A DNA stretch of 64,000 bases from Rhizobium album (GCF_003122325.1 NZ_QFBC01000001.1:558001-622000), one strand, 5' to 3'. Positions 1 to 9,336 are shown, counted from the stretch's first letter. Notes: a model not told the origin generated them from the letters alone. A program made the numbers and translations.

Positions 1-77
1 CGCGGCAAGCGGTCGGCTTTTCAAGTCGCGCGGCTTCCTCTATTGCGGTTGCCATGCCGAACAGGAGGGCGTGAGCA

Positions 78-1079
78 ATGAGTCTGCCGAAGGATATGCG
101 TTACATCGATTTGCCGCAGTTTGGCGCGCCGGAGGTGATGGTGGTCGCCCGCGGTCCGCTGCCGCAGCCGCGCGAAGGTGAATTGCTCGTCCGCGTCGAG
201 GCTGCCGGTGTCAACCGCCCCGATGTCGCACAACGGCAGGGGTCCTATCCGCCGCCGAAGGATGCGAGCCCGGTGCTCGGGCTGGAGATCGCCGGCGAGG
301 TGGTCGGGCTCGGTGCCGGCGTGACCGGTTTTGCCATCGGCGACAAGGTCTGCGGCCTGACCAATGGCGGCGCCTATGCCGATTATTGCGTGCTGCCGGC
401 CGGCCAGGCGCTGCGGTTTCCGAAAGGGTACGACGCCGTGCGCGCGGCGGCGCTGCCGGAAACCTTCTTCACCGTCTGGGCCAATCTGTTCCAGATGGCC
501 GGGCTGATGGAAGGCGAAAGCGTGCTGATCCATGGCGGCACCAGCGGCATCGGCACGACGGCCATCCAGCTTGCCCGCGCCTTCGGCGCCACCGTCTATG
601 CCACGGCCGGGTCGCCGGAAAAATGTCAGGCCTGCGAAAAGCTCGGCGCCAAACGGGCGATCAATTATCGCACTGAGGATTTTGCCGCCGTCATCCGCGA
701 GGAGACGGACGGACGCGGCGTCGATGCGATCCTCGACATGATCGGCGCCGCCTATCTGGAGCGCAACCTCGCCTCGCTCGCCAAGGACGGCTGCCTGTCG
801 ATCATCGCCTTCCTCGGCGGCAACATGGCCGAGAAAGTCAACCTTGCGCCGATCATGGTCAAGCGCCTGACGGTGACCGGTTCGACGATGCGGCCACGCA
901 CGGCGGAAGAAAAACGCGGCATTCGCGACGAATTGCTGTCCCAGGTCTGGCCGCTGCTCGATGCCGGCGACCTGGCGCCGGTGATGCATAGCGTGCTTCC
1001 GTTCGAGGCGGTGGTGGAGGCGCATCGCCTGATGGAGAGCAGCGAGCATATCGGCAAGATCGTGCTGAAGCTTGCCTAA
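78..1079 (+). CDS. NAD(P)H:quinone oxidoreductase, zinc-free MDR (PIG3/zeta-crystallin-like)
   Basis: 333-aa medium-chain dehydrogenase/reductase lacking the structural-zinc cysteine cluster, as in quinone oxidoreductases of the TP53I3 (PIG3)/QOR group. The N-terminal GroES-like half carries the typical [12 protein letters not shown] and [11 protein letters not shown] blocks. The Rossmann half has the nucleotide loop [15 protein letters not shown]. It probably reduces quinones or enones with NADPH in the cytosol; the substrate is unknown. AGGAGG lies 9 nt before the ATG, fixing the start. It stands alone and converges on the diguanylate cyclase gene. The 77 bases upstream hold no recognisable gene. 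Confidence 0.9.
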   Translation: MSLPKDMRYIDLPQFGAPEVMVVARGPLPQPREGELLVRVEAAGVNRPDVAQRQGSYPPPKDASPVLGLEIAGEVVGLGAGVTGFAIGDKVCGLTNGGAYADYCVLPAGQALRFPKGYDAVRAAALPETFFTVWANLFQMAGLMEGESVLIHGGTSGIGTTAIQLARAFGATVYATAGSPEKCQACEKLGAKRAINYRTEDFAAVIREETDGRGVDAILDMIGAAYLERNLASLAKDGCLSIIAFLGGNMAEKVNLAPIMVKRLTVTGSTMRPRTAEEKRGIRDELLSQVWPLLDAGDLAPVMHSVLPFEAVVEAHRLMESSEHIGKIVLKLA

Positions 1080-1082
1080 CCG

Positions 1083-1132
1083 GAGCATTTCCAGCCGAAG
1101 CGGCATCGCTTCGGCGTCGGACAATGCGGCAA
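1083..1132 (+). repeat. Palindromic intergenic repeat, copy 1
   Basis: About 50 bp containing a perfect 9-bp hairpin (GCCGAAGCG at 1094-1102, its complement at 1107-1115) followed by CGGACAATGCGGCAA. A diverged copy in the same orientation sits at 2319-2368. Together they bracket the diguanylate cyclase gene. Rhizobial genomes carry many such intergenic palindromes. The hairpin lies between convergent genes and could end transcription from either side. Confidence 0.7.
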
Positions 1133-1187
1133 CACCAAGAGGATGGAGCAATCCTGTGAACCCGTGTTCACGGGAAATGCTGAGGGT

Positions 1188-2162
1188 TCAGCGGGCGGCT
1201 TCCGTGCGGTTCCGCCCGGCCTGCTTGGCGCGGTAGAGCGCCTTGTCGGCACGCTGGAACAGCTCTTCCGGGCATTCGCCGATGCATTCGGCAATGCCGG
1301 CCGACAGCGTGTAGGAGAGGTCGATGCCGGCGACCGGGGCCGAGCGGCTGACCGCCTCGCGAATACGCTCGACGATATCGACGGCGCGTTGCAGCCGGAC
1401 CCCCGGCATCAACAGCATGAATTCCTCGCCGCCGATGCGGGCGAGCGTGTCGGTATCGCGGATCTTCTGCTTGGCCAGTTCGGCGAAATGACAGAGAACC
1501 TTGTCGCCGGCCGCGTGGCCGAAGCGATCGTTGATGGTCTTGAAATGGTCGAGGTCGATGAGGGCGACGGAAAAGGCGGTGCCGCGTTCGCCGGCCTCCA
1601 GCGTCTTGTAGGAAAACACCGACATGACGTGGCGGCGATTGAGCAGGCCCGTCAGTGCATCGGTATCGGCCGCCTGCTGTGCGAGGTCGCGCGCCAGCCG
1701 CAGCAGGCTCTCGTTGGTCTTCAGCGGCGTGATGTCGGTGACGAACAGCAGCACCCAGCCGCCGTCATAGGTGGTTTCGCTCGACCAGAACCAGCTGCCG
1801 TCGACCATGTCGATCTCGAAGGAACGGTAAGGCGCGCTGCGGCGCTTCTGCCGCGCATTGGAAAGCCAGGTCTCGATGTCGACGGAAAAACGCGGGCCGG
1901 TGCGGGTGGCATGACAATGCCGCATGATGTCGTCGAAACTGGCGCAGCCCGGCTGGATATTGTAGATCCGCCGCATGCCCTCGGAGGTGAAGACCAGTCG
2001 GTCGGCCGGATCGAAGAGGGCAATCGCAGCGCCGCTGGCAGCAAAGCCCGCAAGCAGGGCATCCGGAAACGCGGAATGCGAGCCCGCCGTTTCCGGTGTT
2101 TCGGGCTCGCGTCGTTTCGTCGGATATGTGCTGGCAGCAATGATGCTCGAAGCCTTCGACAT
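1188..2162 (-). CDS. PAS-like sensor diguanylate cyclase (GGDEF)
   Basis: 324 aa from the ATG at 2162; a TTG at 2189 would add nine residues, and neither start has a strong ribosome binding site. The N-terminal ~150 residues resemble a PAS sensor. The C-terminal ~160 residues form a GGDEF domain with the active-site motif GGEEF and, five residues earlier, an RxxD inhibitory site (RDTD), so it should make c-di-GMP from two GTP with product feedback. There is no membrane segment or EAL domain. It is flanked by two copies of one intergenic repeat. Confidence 0.9.
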   Translation of the reverse strand: MSKASSIIAASTYPTKRREPETPETAGSHSAFPDALLAGFAASGAAIALFDPADRLVFTSEGMRRIYNIQPGCASFDDIMRHCHATRTGPRFSVDIETWLSNARQKRRSAPYRSFEIDMVDGSWFWSSETTYDGGWVLLFVTDITPLKTNESLLRLARDLAQQAADTDALTGLLNRRHVMSVFSYKTLEAGERGTAFSVALIDLDHFKTINDRFGHAAGDKVLCHFAELAKQKIRDTDTLARIGGEEFMLLMPGVRLQRAVDIVERIREAVSRSAPVAGIDLSYTLSAGIAECIGECPEELFQRADKALYRAKQAGRNRTEAAR

Positions 2163-2318
2163 GCCTTTGGGAAACTCTTTCGTGAGCAAATCTGTCTCTG
2201 ATCTTTATATTATACGATCGGTTTTGAAATTCCCTTAAAATCCGGCTGCAATCATTCGTCTACGTGATATCGTGTCAAGCACGCGTGCCGCTAGTTCGCC
2301 GCCGGCGCTTTCCTCCGA

Positions 2319-2368
2319 GAGCATGTCCAGCCGAAGCGTAGTCGCTTCTGTGCCGGACAATGCGGCAA
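2319..2368 (+). repeat. Palindromic intergenic repeat, copy 2
   Basis: Second, less symmetrical copy of the repeat at 1083-1132, sharing the TCCAGCCGAAGCG and CGGACAATGCGGCAA blocks but with a degraded right hairpin arm. It lies just past the stop of the MFS gene, where it may act as a terminator. Confidence 0.65.
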
Positions 2369-2381
2369 GAACACGGATATT

Positions 2382-3806
2382 CTAGGTATCGGTCGCGGTT
2401 TTCCGCAGGCTGATGCTGGCGACCAGCGCGACGAGGGCGGGCAGGGTGAACAGCGCAAAAAGCCAGGTCGCCGCCGAAATGTTGCCGGCGACGCCGCCCG
2501 GCGCGATCAGGCCGGTACTGTTCACCGTAACGCCGGCCATCGCCGCGCCGAAGGCGCTGCCGAGCGATTGCATCGTGGTGATACCGGCGGACGCCTTGTC
2601 CTTCTCGTCCTCGTCGGCGAGTTTCAACACATAGGTCACCAGATGCGCCCAGCCGAGGCCGACGCCGAACCCCATTCCGAACAGCAGCACGGTGTTGGCG
2701 ATCAGCAGCGTCAGGTCGGAATCGGGATTGTCGCGTGCCATGGTGAAGATCAGGAGGCCGGTGGCGATGGCTTCGAGCGCCGCGCCGCAGATGATCGCCA
2801 ATCGCATCGTCCTGCCCTTGAGATTGGCGCTGAAGAAAGCGCCGATCGTCCATCCGAGCGCGATCAGTGCGACGAGATAGCCGGAAATCAGCGGCGTCAC
2901 GTGATGGAGCACCTGCAGGAAATACGGAATATAGATGTCGCAGACCAGCGCCGCCAGAAGCATGAACATGGCGATATAGACACGTGAAATCGGTTTCTTC
3001 AGGTTGACGCCGCCGCGCGGCAGGAGCCGCACCGGCACGTTCCATTCGACGACGATCATGACCGCGATGGTCGCGACGGCGGCGACGACCAGCCACATGC
3101 GCAGGGATACGTTTTCCGTCGTGCCGGCAAAGCTCACCATCAGCACGGAGGCGATCAACAACACCATCTGGCGCACCGGTGCCTTGGTTTCCGTGCGGTC
3201 GTCGGCGCCTTCCGGCAGCAGCCACGGCGCCAGCGTGCCCATGGCGAGCGCGAAGGGGATGATGATGGCGAAGGCGTAGCGCCAGGCGCTGTCATGGGCG
3301 AAGAACCCGCCGACCGTCGGGCCGATGAAGGTCGAGATGCCCCAGATCGCCGCATAGAGCGTCGAGGCCTTGCCCCACAAGGGCTCCGGATAGGCGTAGC
3401 GGATGAAGGCGTAACCGAGCGTCGACAGCGTGCCGGCGCCGAAACCCTGGACGGCACGGCCGATCAGCACGATTTCCATCGTCGGGGCGAGCGCGCAGAT
3501 CAGGCTGCCGGCGAGAAACAGAAAGGCGCCGACCATGTAGGTGCGGTTGAGGCTCATGCCCCGCGGACGGATGGCGATGAAGATCGAACCGAGCACCGAA
3601 CAGGCGACGTAGAGCGTCGTCACCCAGGCAAACAGCGGCAGCCCGCCGATATCGCGCACCACCGACGGCATCACGGTCGCCGTTACATAGGTCTCGATGG
3701 CATAGAGCGAAATGCCGCCGGCGAGCATCAGGCTGGCGGCGAGGTGCGTGGGGGAAAAAAGGCTCCAGACGGAAGCGGAAGGTGCTGCGGAAGCGGGCGT
3801 CGACAT
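2382..3806 (-). CDS. MFS multidrug-type exporter (DHA2-like)
   Basis: 474-aa integral membrane protein with 12-14 predicted helices. N-terminal helices carry ISLYAIETYVTATVMPSVV (typical of DHA2 drug:H+ antiporters) and the motif C-like GRAVQGFGAGTLSTLGYAF. The substrate is unknown. It is transcribed divergently from the SufR-like regulator, with two palindromes in the 100-bp gap, so control by that regulator is likely. The end lies against repeat copy 2. Confidence 0.85.
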   Translation of the reverse strand: MSTPASAAPSASVWSLFSPTHLAASLMLAGGISLYAIETYVTATVMPSVVRDIGGLPLFAWVTTLYVACSVLGSIFIAIRPRGMSLNRTYMVGAFLFLAGSLICALAPTMEIVLIGRAVQGFGAGTLSTLGYAFIRYAYPEPLWGKASTLYAAIWGISTFIGPTVGGFFAHDSAWRYAFAIIIPFALAMGTLAPWLLPEGADDRTETKAPVRQMVLLIASVLMVSFAGTTENVSLRMWLVVAAVATIAVMIVVEWNVPVRLLPRGGVNLKKPISRVYIAMFMLLAALVCDIYIPYFLQVLHHVTPLISGYLVALIALGWTIGAFFSANLKGRTMRLAIICGAALEAIATGLLIFTMARDNPDSDLTLLIANTVLLFGMGFGVGLGWAHLVTYVLKLADEDEKDKASAGITTMQSLGSAFGAAMAGVTVNSTGLIAPGGVAGNISAATWLFALFTLPALVALVASISLRKTATDT

Positions 3807-3851
3807 CGGGTGTTTCCATTCCGCCGGTTGAAATCCGGCAGCTTTCTGTTA

Positions 3852-3892
3852 TTCCAAGTTATAAATTGGAAAATTGCATGGGCTATGCAATT
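3852..3892. promoter_or_regulatory. Two adjacent palindromes between divergent MFS and regulator genes
   Basis: TTCCAA(8 nt)TTGGAA at 3852-3871 is followed at once by AATTGCAT(5 nt)ATGCAATT at 3872-3892. Both are exact inverted repeats in an AT-rich divergent promoter region. They are the best candidate operators for the downstream Fe-S-type DeoR/ArsR-like regulator, controlling itself and the exporter. The binding is inferred. Confidence 0.6.
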
Positions 3893-3906
3893 AATCAAGG
3901 TGGAGC

Positions 3907-4548
3907 TTGGATAAATATATGCGGCAGTCGCCGGTCAACAAGATCCTGATTCTCATCAAGAAGGAAGGGCCTCAACTGGCCGCGACGATCGGCGAGGCGC
4001 TCGGCACGACGGGCGAGGCGGCGCGCCAGCAATTGGCCAAGCTTGCGGCAAAGGGGCTGGTCGAGGCGCGCAGCGAGGGCGATGGCGGCCGGGGCCGGCC
4101 GCGCCAGTTATGGCACCTGACGGCGGAAGGCCATCGCGTCTTTCCCGATGGTCACGCGGAGCTTGCCGCCGGCCTGATCGACATCCTGCGGCAGACGCTC
4201 GGGCCTGCGGCCCTGGAGGCGGTGATCGCCGCCCGGGAAAACCAGACGGCGGCGCATTATGCGGCTGCCTTGGCCGGCGAGGGGGATCTGCCCGACCGCG
4301 TCGCCCGGCTGGCGGCATTGCGCACGCAGGAGGGCTACATGGCCGACTGGTGGCGCGACGAGGACGGGTCGTGCATCCTTGTCGAGAACCATTGTCCGAT
4401 CTGCGCGGCGGCGACCGCCTGCAGCAATTTCTGCGTTTCCGAGCTTGCCGTCTTCCGCCGCATCCTCGACGCCGATGTCGAGCGCCTCGAGCATATCCTG
4501 CACGGCGCCCGCCGCTGCGCCTACCGCATCCGGCCTTTACATCCTTAA
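3907..4548 (+). CDS. SufR-like winged-helix regulator with C-terminal cysteine cluster
   Basis: 213 aa from TTG at 3907, which has AAGGTGGAG just upstream; ATG at 3919 is the alternative. An N-terminal winged helix (about residues 8-75) includes GTTGEAARQQLAKLAAKGLV and GRGRPRQLWHLT. The C-terminal half carries Cys156, 163, 166, 172, 176 and 204, the arrangement expected of SufR-type repressors that sense iron or oxidative stress through an Fe-S cluster. The ligand is inferred from the cysteines only. Its 3' end overlaps the convergent DUF3750 gene by 12 bp. Confidence 0.75.
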   Translation: MDKYMRQSPVNKILILIKKEGPQLAATIGEALGTTGEAARQQLAKLAAKGLVEARSEGDGGRGRPRQLWHLTAEGHRVFPDGHAELAAGLIDILRQTLGPAALEAVIAARENQTAAHYAAALAGEGDLPDRVARLAALRTQEGYMADWWRDEDGSCILVENHCPICAAATACSNFCVSELAVFRRILDADVERLEHILHGARRCAYRIRPLHP

Positions 4549-5274
4549 CGTGCCGACCGCCGGGATCTTTACCCCCGGCTCGACGACATCGAGACCGGCC
4601 ACCAGGCCGAGCAGATGCAGTTCGATGCCGCTGCGCAACCCGGCGGAGAAGCCGATGAGGCCGTAGAGCGAGGCGTGCATGTCGAGCCCGTCGTCGTCGA
4701 GCTGGAAGAATCGGCCGTCCGGTAGGTAGTCGCGGCCGACGGCATCCGGCGGCAGCACCGCGCCGATCGCCGGCACCGACCGCAGCACATGCGCCACGAA
4801 GGTATTGGAGTTGGGGCCGGGATAGAGCCGGTAGGAACCGGGTTTCGCATAAGGGTAGTCGCGGATCGCCGCCTCGACGGCGGGGATCAGCCGCTCGGCC
4901 TCTTTACCCCTGATGGCGCGCACCAGATGCGGCGTGTTGGAATACCAGTAGGCGTCCGCCGGATAGCCGTTGCGGCGGATCGGCGAACCCCAGCCGACCT
5001 TGTCGTAGCGCGTATAGCTTTGGTCACCCTTGCCCTTGGTAACGATCCACGAATGGCTGGAAACGGCGCCCTTCATTCCGCCGGTCGCTGCCGAGAAGAT
5101 GTAGATCGCCGCCGCCTTTTCCTCTTCCGGCTTGGGCAGCAGCCCGGCCGACGACCAGTCCGCCTCCCGCCAGCTGCGCGGCCTGTCCTTGATCGCCCAC
5201 CATCCGGCAGACGCCAGCGCCGGCAGCAGGTAGATGACGAGGAAGGCGATCGCCAGGCGTTTTGCGAGCTTCAT
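4537..5274 (-). CDS. DUF3750 family exported/membrane-anchored protein
   Basis: 245 aa starting at ATG 5274 with AAGGA 5 nt upstream. An N-terminal hydrophobic segment (about residues 7-27) is a signal peptide or anchor. The rest is a single periplasmic domain with AAIYIFSAATGGMKGAVSSH and PYAKPGSYRLYPGPNSNTF, typical of DUF3750. The function of the family is not known. The stop overlaps the 3' end of the convergent SufR-like gene. Confidence 0.8.
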   Translation of the reverse strand: MKLAKRLAIAFLVIYLLPALASAGWWAIKDRPRSWREADWSSAGLLPKPEEEKAAAIYIFSAATGGMKGAVSSHSWIVTKGKGDQSYTRYDKVGWGSPIRRNGYPADAYWYSNTPHLVRAIRGKEAERLIPAVEAAIRDYPYAKPGSYRLYPGPNSNTFVAHVLRSVPAIGAVLPPDAVGRDYLPDGRFFQLDDDGLDMHASLYGLIGFSAGLRSGIELHLLGLVAGLDVVEPGVKIPAVGTLRM

Positions 5275-5420
5275 GAAAGTCCTTCGGCGGTAACGGCGGA
5301 AGTGCAATGGCGGGACATTGCGATGAACATCATGCGATTATGGCATTTGAAAGCCGTTGGCACGGGCGCGGCGGCACGATATTGCTGCGCCCAGCATCTG
5401 GCATCCGGGAGAAAACAGCC

Positions 5421-6428
5421 ATGACGAACCCTGTCCTCGTAGACGTCACGCGTGGCGACCTGGTCGAAAGCCGGCATCGCGGCATGGTGGCCGTGGTGGA
5501 TGGCGACGGCAGCCTGGTCTTTTCGCTCGGAGACATCGACGCGACGGTATTCCCGCGCTCGGCCTGCAAGGCGATGCAGGCGCTGCCGCTGGTCGAGAGC
5601 GGCGCGGCGGACGCCTATGGTTTCGGCAATGCCGAACTGGCACTGTCGGCCGCGTCGCATTCCGGCGAGCCGGCGCATGCAACACTTGCTGCGGCGATGC
5701 TCGCCCGCGCCGGCCGCGACGAAACGGTGCTGGAGTGCGGCGCCCACTGGTCTTTCGAGCAGCCGGTGCTGATCGAGCAGGCCCGCAGCATGGAAAAGCC
5801 GTCGGCCCTGCACAACAACTGTTCGGGAAAACATGCCGGCTTCGTCTGCGCCGCCTGCCATTCCGGCACCGACCCCAAGGGCTACAGCAGCTATGATCAC
5901 CCGATCCAGGCGGAGATCCGCGGCATCATGGAAAGCCTGACGGGTGCGGCGCTCGGCCACGACAATTGCGGCACCGACGGCTGCTCCATCCCCACCTATG
6001 CCGTGCCGCTGCGTGGGCTGGCCCACGGTTTTGCGCGGATGGTCACCGGAACGGGGCTTGCCCCGCAACGGGCAAAAGCGTCCCGGCGCATCATCGACGC
6101 GTGCATGGCCGAACCGTTTTATGTCGCCGGCACCGGCCGGGCCTGTACCAAACTCATGCAGATCGCCCCCGGCCGCATCTTCGCCAAGACCGGTGCCGAA
6201 GGCGTGTTCTGCGCCGCCGTGCCGGAAAAGGGCATCGCCATCGCGCTCAAATGCGAGGACGGGGCGACGCGGGCGGCGGAAGCCATGGTCGCCGCCGTCC
6301 TGTCGCGCTTCTTCGACAAGGACACCCCGGAGCAAACAGGCCTGACGGCGATGGCCAACCGGGCGCTGCGCAACTGGAACGGCATGCATGTCGGCGCGGT
6401 CCATGCCGGCGCGTTGCTGACGCGCTAA
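5421..6428 (+). CDS. ansA: Rhizobium-type (class 3) L-asparaginase
   Basis: 335 aa from ATG 5421. It hydrolyses asparagine to aspartate and ammonia in the cytosol. It belongs to the R. etli ReAV/ReAIV family rather than the E. coli or plant types. The residues known from that family are all present: Ser47-x-x-Lys50 and Ser79 (nucleophile system), and Cys134, Lys137, Asp186 and Cys188 (zinc site). The start is set by alignment of these positions with the family numbering (one less each). It is monocistronic. Confidence 0.9.
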   Translation: MTNPVLVDVTRGDLVESRHRGMVAVVDGDGSLVFSLGDIDATVFPRSACKAMQALPLVESGAADAYGFGNAELALSAASHSGEPAHATLAAAMLARAGRDETVLECGAHWSFEQPVLIEQARSMEKPSALHNNCSGKHAGFVCAACHSGTDPKGYSSYDHPIQAEIRGIMESLTGAALGHDNCGTDGCSIPTYAVPLRGLAHGFARMVTGTGLAPQRAKASRRIIDACMAEPFYVAGTGRACTKLMQIAPGRIFAKTGAEGVFCAAVPEKGIAIALKCEDGATRAAEAMVAAVLSRFFDKDTPEQTGLTAMANRALRNWNGMHVGAVHAGALLTR

Positions 6429-6544
6429 TCGTGTATTCCCTGAGCTCTGCGGCAAAAGCTTCATGCAAGCCGCGGCGGTTTATACAGGGCTTCAGATGCG
6501 ACAGGGTGCCCCCTTGCGCGCTGCACGGAAGCGAGATCCCCGAT

Positions 6545-8473
6545 ATGAGCCAGACCTTGAAGAAAGCCTTGCAGACCTATCAGCAGGGCGATTTCCCGTC
6601 GGCACTGAAATTGACGGAACGGGTCATTTCCGCGGAGCGTGTCCGCAACCAGGATACCTATGCCCTGCTTGGGAATACGAACCTGAAGCTCGGCCGGATG
6701 CTCGACGCCGCCGATGCCTTCGCGGAAGCATCCAGTTTTTCCAGCCCGAAAAGCGCCATGCTGGCCAAGTTTGCCGTTACCCTTTACCACAACGCCGGCG
6801 CACGCGATAAAATCCTCGGTGTCGGCGAGAGGGCCGTCAAGCTCAATCCCGGCGATACCGACCTCGCCTTCACCTACGTCAACACACTGTTTTCCGAGGG
6901 ACGGTTTGGGGAAACCGCGCCGTATCTCGACAATCTCGACCGGACAAATCCGCAGCATATGGCGATGATCGTCAATTGCCACCGGTTGAACAACAATTTC
7001 GAAGTCCTGTTGCGCGAGTTGAAGCAGGCCTGCCGCCTCGACCCTGGCAACCTCCTGCTGCAGACTTCGAAATTCGTCGTCGGCCGCGAGGTCTGCGACG
7101 TCGAGATCCTCGCCGAATTCGAAGCGATCATGAAGGAGCCCGACGGTCCGCTGGCCACGAAGCTGCTGGCGAGCGAACCGGCGCTCGGCCGCGTCTTCTG
7201 GAACGACGACGAGGCGATCAGCCGCCGGCCGAATTCCGATTCGACCCGTGTCGCCGCCGTTCCGGCCGCGCCCGCCCGCCGGGCTTTTTCCGCCGCCGGC
7301 GGAAAGATCCGCATCGGCTACCTTTCCAACGATTTCTACGATCACCCGACGATGCGGCTGTTCGGCCAGGTGCTCGCCCTGCACGACCGGGATGCCTTCG
7401 ACGTCACCCTGTTCTGCCATTCGGACGGCCAGCATCGCGACTGGCAGGAGCGCCATTTTCCGCCGGTGGTGCGCAAGGCGATCGTGCCGGTGAAGGAGAT
7501 GAGCGACGGCGCCGCCGCAGATGCCATTTCGGCCCGCGATATCGACATCCTGGTCGATCTCAAGGGGCATACGATGAATGCCCGGCTGGGCATCGTCAAT
7601 CGCTCCGATGCGCCGGTGAAAGCCACCTACCTTGGTTACCCCGGCAGCGTCCACGGCGCCGATCTCGATTACGCCATCACCGACCGTTTCGTCACGCCGG
7701 ACGCCAGCAAGGCGTTCTTTACGGAAAAGCTCTGCCGCCTGCCGGAAAGCTACCAGGCCAACGACACGACGGGCCGGCCGCTGCCGCACGCCTCCAGCCG
7801 CGCCGAATGGAGCCTGCCGGAGGATGCCTTCGTCTTCGCCTCTTTCAATGCCGTGCCCAAGATCACGCCGCGCACCATCGCCTTGTGGGCGAATATCCTC
7901 GACCGCGTGCCCGGGTCGGTGCTCTGGATCCTCTGCGACCGACCGCTCGCCCGCGTCAACCTCCGCTCCGCCTTCGCCGAAGCCGGCATCGCCGGGGAGC
8001 GCATCCTGTTCACCGGCTCGGCCAATTATGCCGATCACCTTGCCCGGGTGCCGCTCGCCGATCTTGCTCTGGATACGTTCCCGTGCAACGGCCACACCAC
8101 GACATCGGATATGCTCTGGGCCGGTCTGCCGGTGCTTTCCAGCCGGGGCAACAGTTTTGCATCGCGGGTTTCCGAAAGCCTGCTGAATGCCATCGGCCTG
8201 TCCGAACTGGTCGCCCGCGACGACGAGGCCTTCTGCACCATGGCAACCGCCATCGCCCGCGCGCCGGGCAAGGTGGCGGAACTGAAGGAGCGCCTTGAGG
8301 AAAACCGTTTCTGTGCGCCGCTGTTCAACGGCGCGCGCATCACCGCGCATCTGGAGCGCGCTTATGGCCTGATGGCGGAGCGGGCAAGGGCCGGGCTTGC
8401 GCCCGACCATATCGACGTGCCCGCCCTGCCGGCGCTGGAGCGTCCCTTCGCCAGCCGCCAGCGCGGCGGTTGA
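6545..8473 (+). CDS. TPR/SPINDLY-type O-GlcNAc transferase-like protein (GT41)
   Basis: 642 aa from ATG 6545. The N-terminal ~230 residues form degenerate TPR helices. The C-terminal ~350 residues match GT41 transferases, with GYLSNDFYDHP, AYLGYPGSVHGADLDY-like and DTFPCNGHTTTSDMLWAGL blocks for UDP-sugar binding. Bacterial members glycosylate proteins in the cytosol; the target here is unknown. The last codons and the stop lie inside the first unit of a 26-bp tandem repeat. The gene is monocistronic. Confidence 0.8.
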   Translation: MSQTLKKALQTYQQGDFPSALKLTERVISAERVRNQDTYALLGNTNLKLGRMLDAADAFAEASSFSSPKSAMLAKFAVTLYHNAGARDKILGVGERAVKLNPGDTDLAFTYVNTLFSEGRFGETAPYLDNLDRTNPQHMAMIVNCHRLNNNFEVLLRELKQACRLDPGNLLLQTSKFVVGREVCDVEILAEFEAIMKEPDGPLATKLLASEPALGRVFWNDDEAISRRPNSDSTRVAAVPAAPARRAFSAAGGKIRIGYLSNDFYDHPTMRLFGQVLALHDRDAFDVTLFCHSDGQHRDWQERHFPPVVRKAIVPVKEMSDGAAADAISARDIDILVDLKGHTMNARLGIVNRSDAPVKATYLGYPGSVHGADLDYAITDRFVTPDASKAFFTEKLCRLPESYQANDTTGRPLPHASSRAEWSLPEDAFVFASFNAVPKITPRTIALWANILDRVPGSVLWILCDRPLARVNLRSAFAEAGIAGERILFTGSANYADHLARVPLADLALDTFPCNGHTTTSDMLWAGLPVLSSRGNSFASRVSESLLNAIGLSELVARDDEAFCTMATAIARAPGKVAELKERLEENRFCAPLFNGARITAHLERAYGLMAERARAGLAPDHIDVPALPALERPFASRQRGG

Positions 8474-8530
8474 ACCAAAGCCGCCAGCGCGGCGGTTGAA
8501 CCAAAGCCGCCAGCGCGGCGGTTGAACGAA
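8453..8530 (+). repeat. Three tandem 26-bp hairpin repeats spanning a stop codon
   Basis: Three head-to-tail units with a period of exactly 26 bp (8453, 8479, 8505). Each contains the hairpin core CCGCCAGCGCGGCGG followed by TTGAACCAAA; only one base differs (TTGAACGAAA in unit three). Unit one encodes the last residues and TGA of the glycosyltransferase. The array separates it from the convergent VOC gene and may work as a serial terminator. Confidence 0.9.
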
Positions 8531-8547
8531 AGGCGCGGGCGGGACGA

Positions 8548-9336
8548 TCAGCGCCCGCCGACCAGCGAGAAATAGGCGCCCTGCGGATCGGTGCACTGGA
8601 TCACCCAGGCATCGCCGGGCACTTCCATCGGCCCGTTCAGCACCCGGCCGCCGGCGGACGTAACCCGCTCCAGGGCGGCGTCGATGGAATCGACGCAGAA
8701 ATAGTAACCCCAGCACGGCACGGGGATATTGGGCTCCTTGGTCATGATGCCGCCGATCATCTTGCCGTTATGGGCGAACAGCAGGTATTTGCCGAGCGGA
8801 CCCATGTCCATCTCGCTGTCCTTCGTCCAGCCGAAGACCTTGGAATAGAACTCCAGCGCCTCGTCGGCGTCGCCGGCATAAAGCTCGTGCCAGCCGTTGG
8901 CGCCCGGCGTGCCCATCGGCAGGTCTTCCGGCGGTGCGCCGTCCATGGGCGCCGGCTTGAAGACGATGATGGCAGCGCCATGCAGGTCGGCGACGACCGC
9001 AAACCGGCCGACGCCGGGGATATCGGCCGCCGGCCGCCAGATCTTGCCGCCGAGCTCGACGAATTTTGCCGCCGTGGCATCGACGTCGTCGACCGCAACA
9101 TAACCGGTCCAGTTCGGCGGAATGCCCTGGGCCTTCATCTCGGCGGTGAGCGGCAGCATGCCGGCAATGCCGCGATCGTGGCTCGGCACCTCGAAGATGG
9201 TGTATTCGAAATCGACGCCGGACATGCCGGAGTCCTTGGCGTTCCAGCCGATGACGTCGTGGTAGAACTTCGCGGCTGCCGCGGTGTCGGGGGTCAGCAG
9301 TTCGTACCAGACGAATTTGCCATGCGTATCGGACAT
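8548..9336 (-). CDS. VOC family protein with two glyoxalase-like domains
   Basis: 262 aa from ATG 9336 (GGGAG upstream). Two tandem vicinal-oxygen-chelate modules begin at GKFVWYELLTPD and GANGWHELYAGD, each with the beta-alpha-beta-beta-beta pattern (AAAKFYHDVIGWN; ALEFYSKVFGWTK). Such proteins are often annotated as hydroxylase accessory or glyoxalase-like proteins; metal ligands and substrate cannot be assigned. It converges on the glycosyltransferase across the 26-bp repeat array. Confidence 0.85.
   Translation of the reverse strand: MSDTHGKFVWYELLTPDTAAAAKFYHDVIGWNAKDSGMSGVDFEYTIFEVPSHDRGIAGMLPLTAEMKAQGIPPNWTGYVAVDDVDATAAKFVELGGKIWRPAADIPGVGRFAVVADLHGAAIIVFKPAPMDGAPPEDLPMGTPGANGWHELYAGDADEALEFYSKVFGWTKDSEMDMGPLGKYLLFAHNGKMIGGIMTKEPNIPVPCWGYYFCVDSIDAALERVTSAGGRVLNGPMEVPGDAWVIQCTDPQGAYFSLVGGR

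Noticed and set aside
21-1151. Long minus-strand frame covering the quinone oxidoreductase
   Set aside because: Shadow of the real gene in GC-rich DNA: low-complexity Arg/His/Gly composition, no family motif, no ribosome binding site.
6461-8716. 751-codon minus-strand frame opposite the glycosyltransferase
   Set aside because: Mirrors the codon structure of the GT41 gene and includes the tandem repeat; no motif. High GC makes long antisense frames common.
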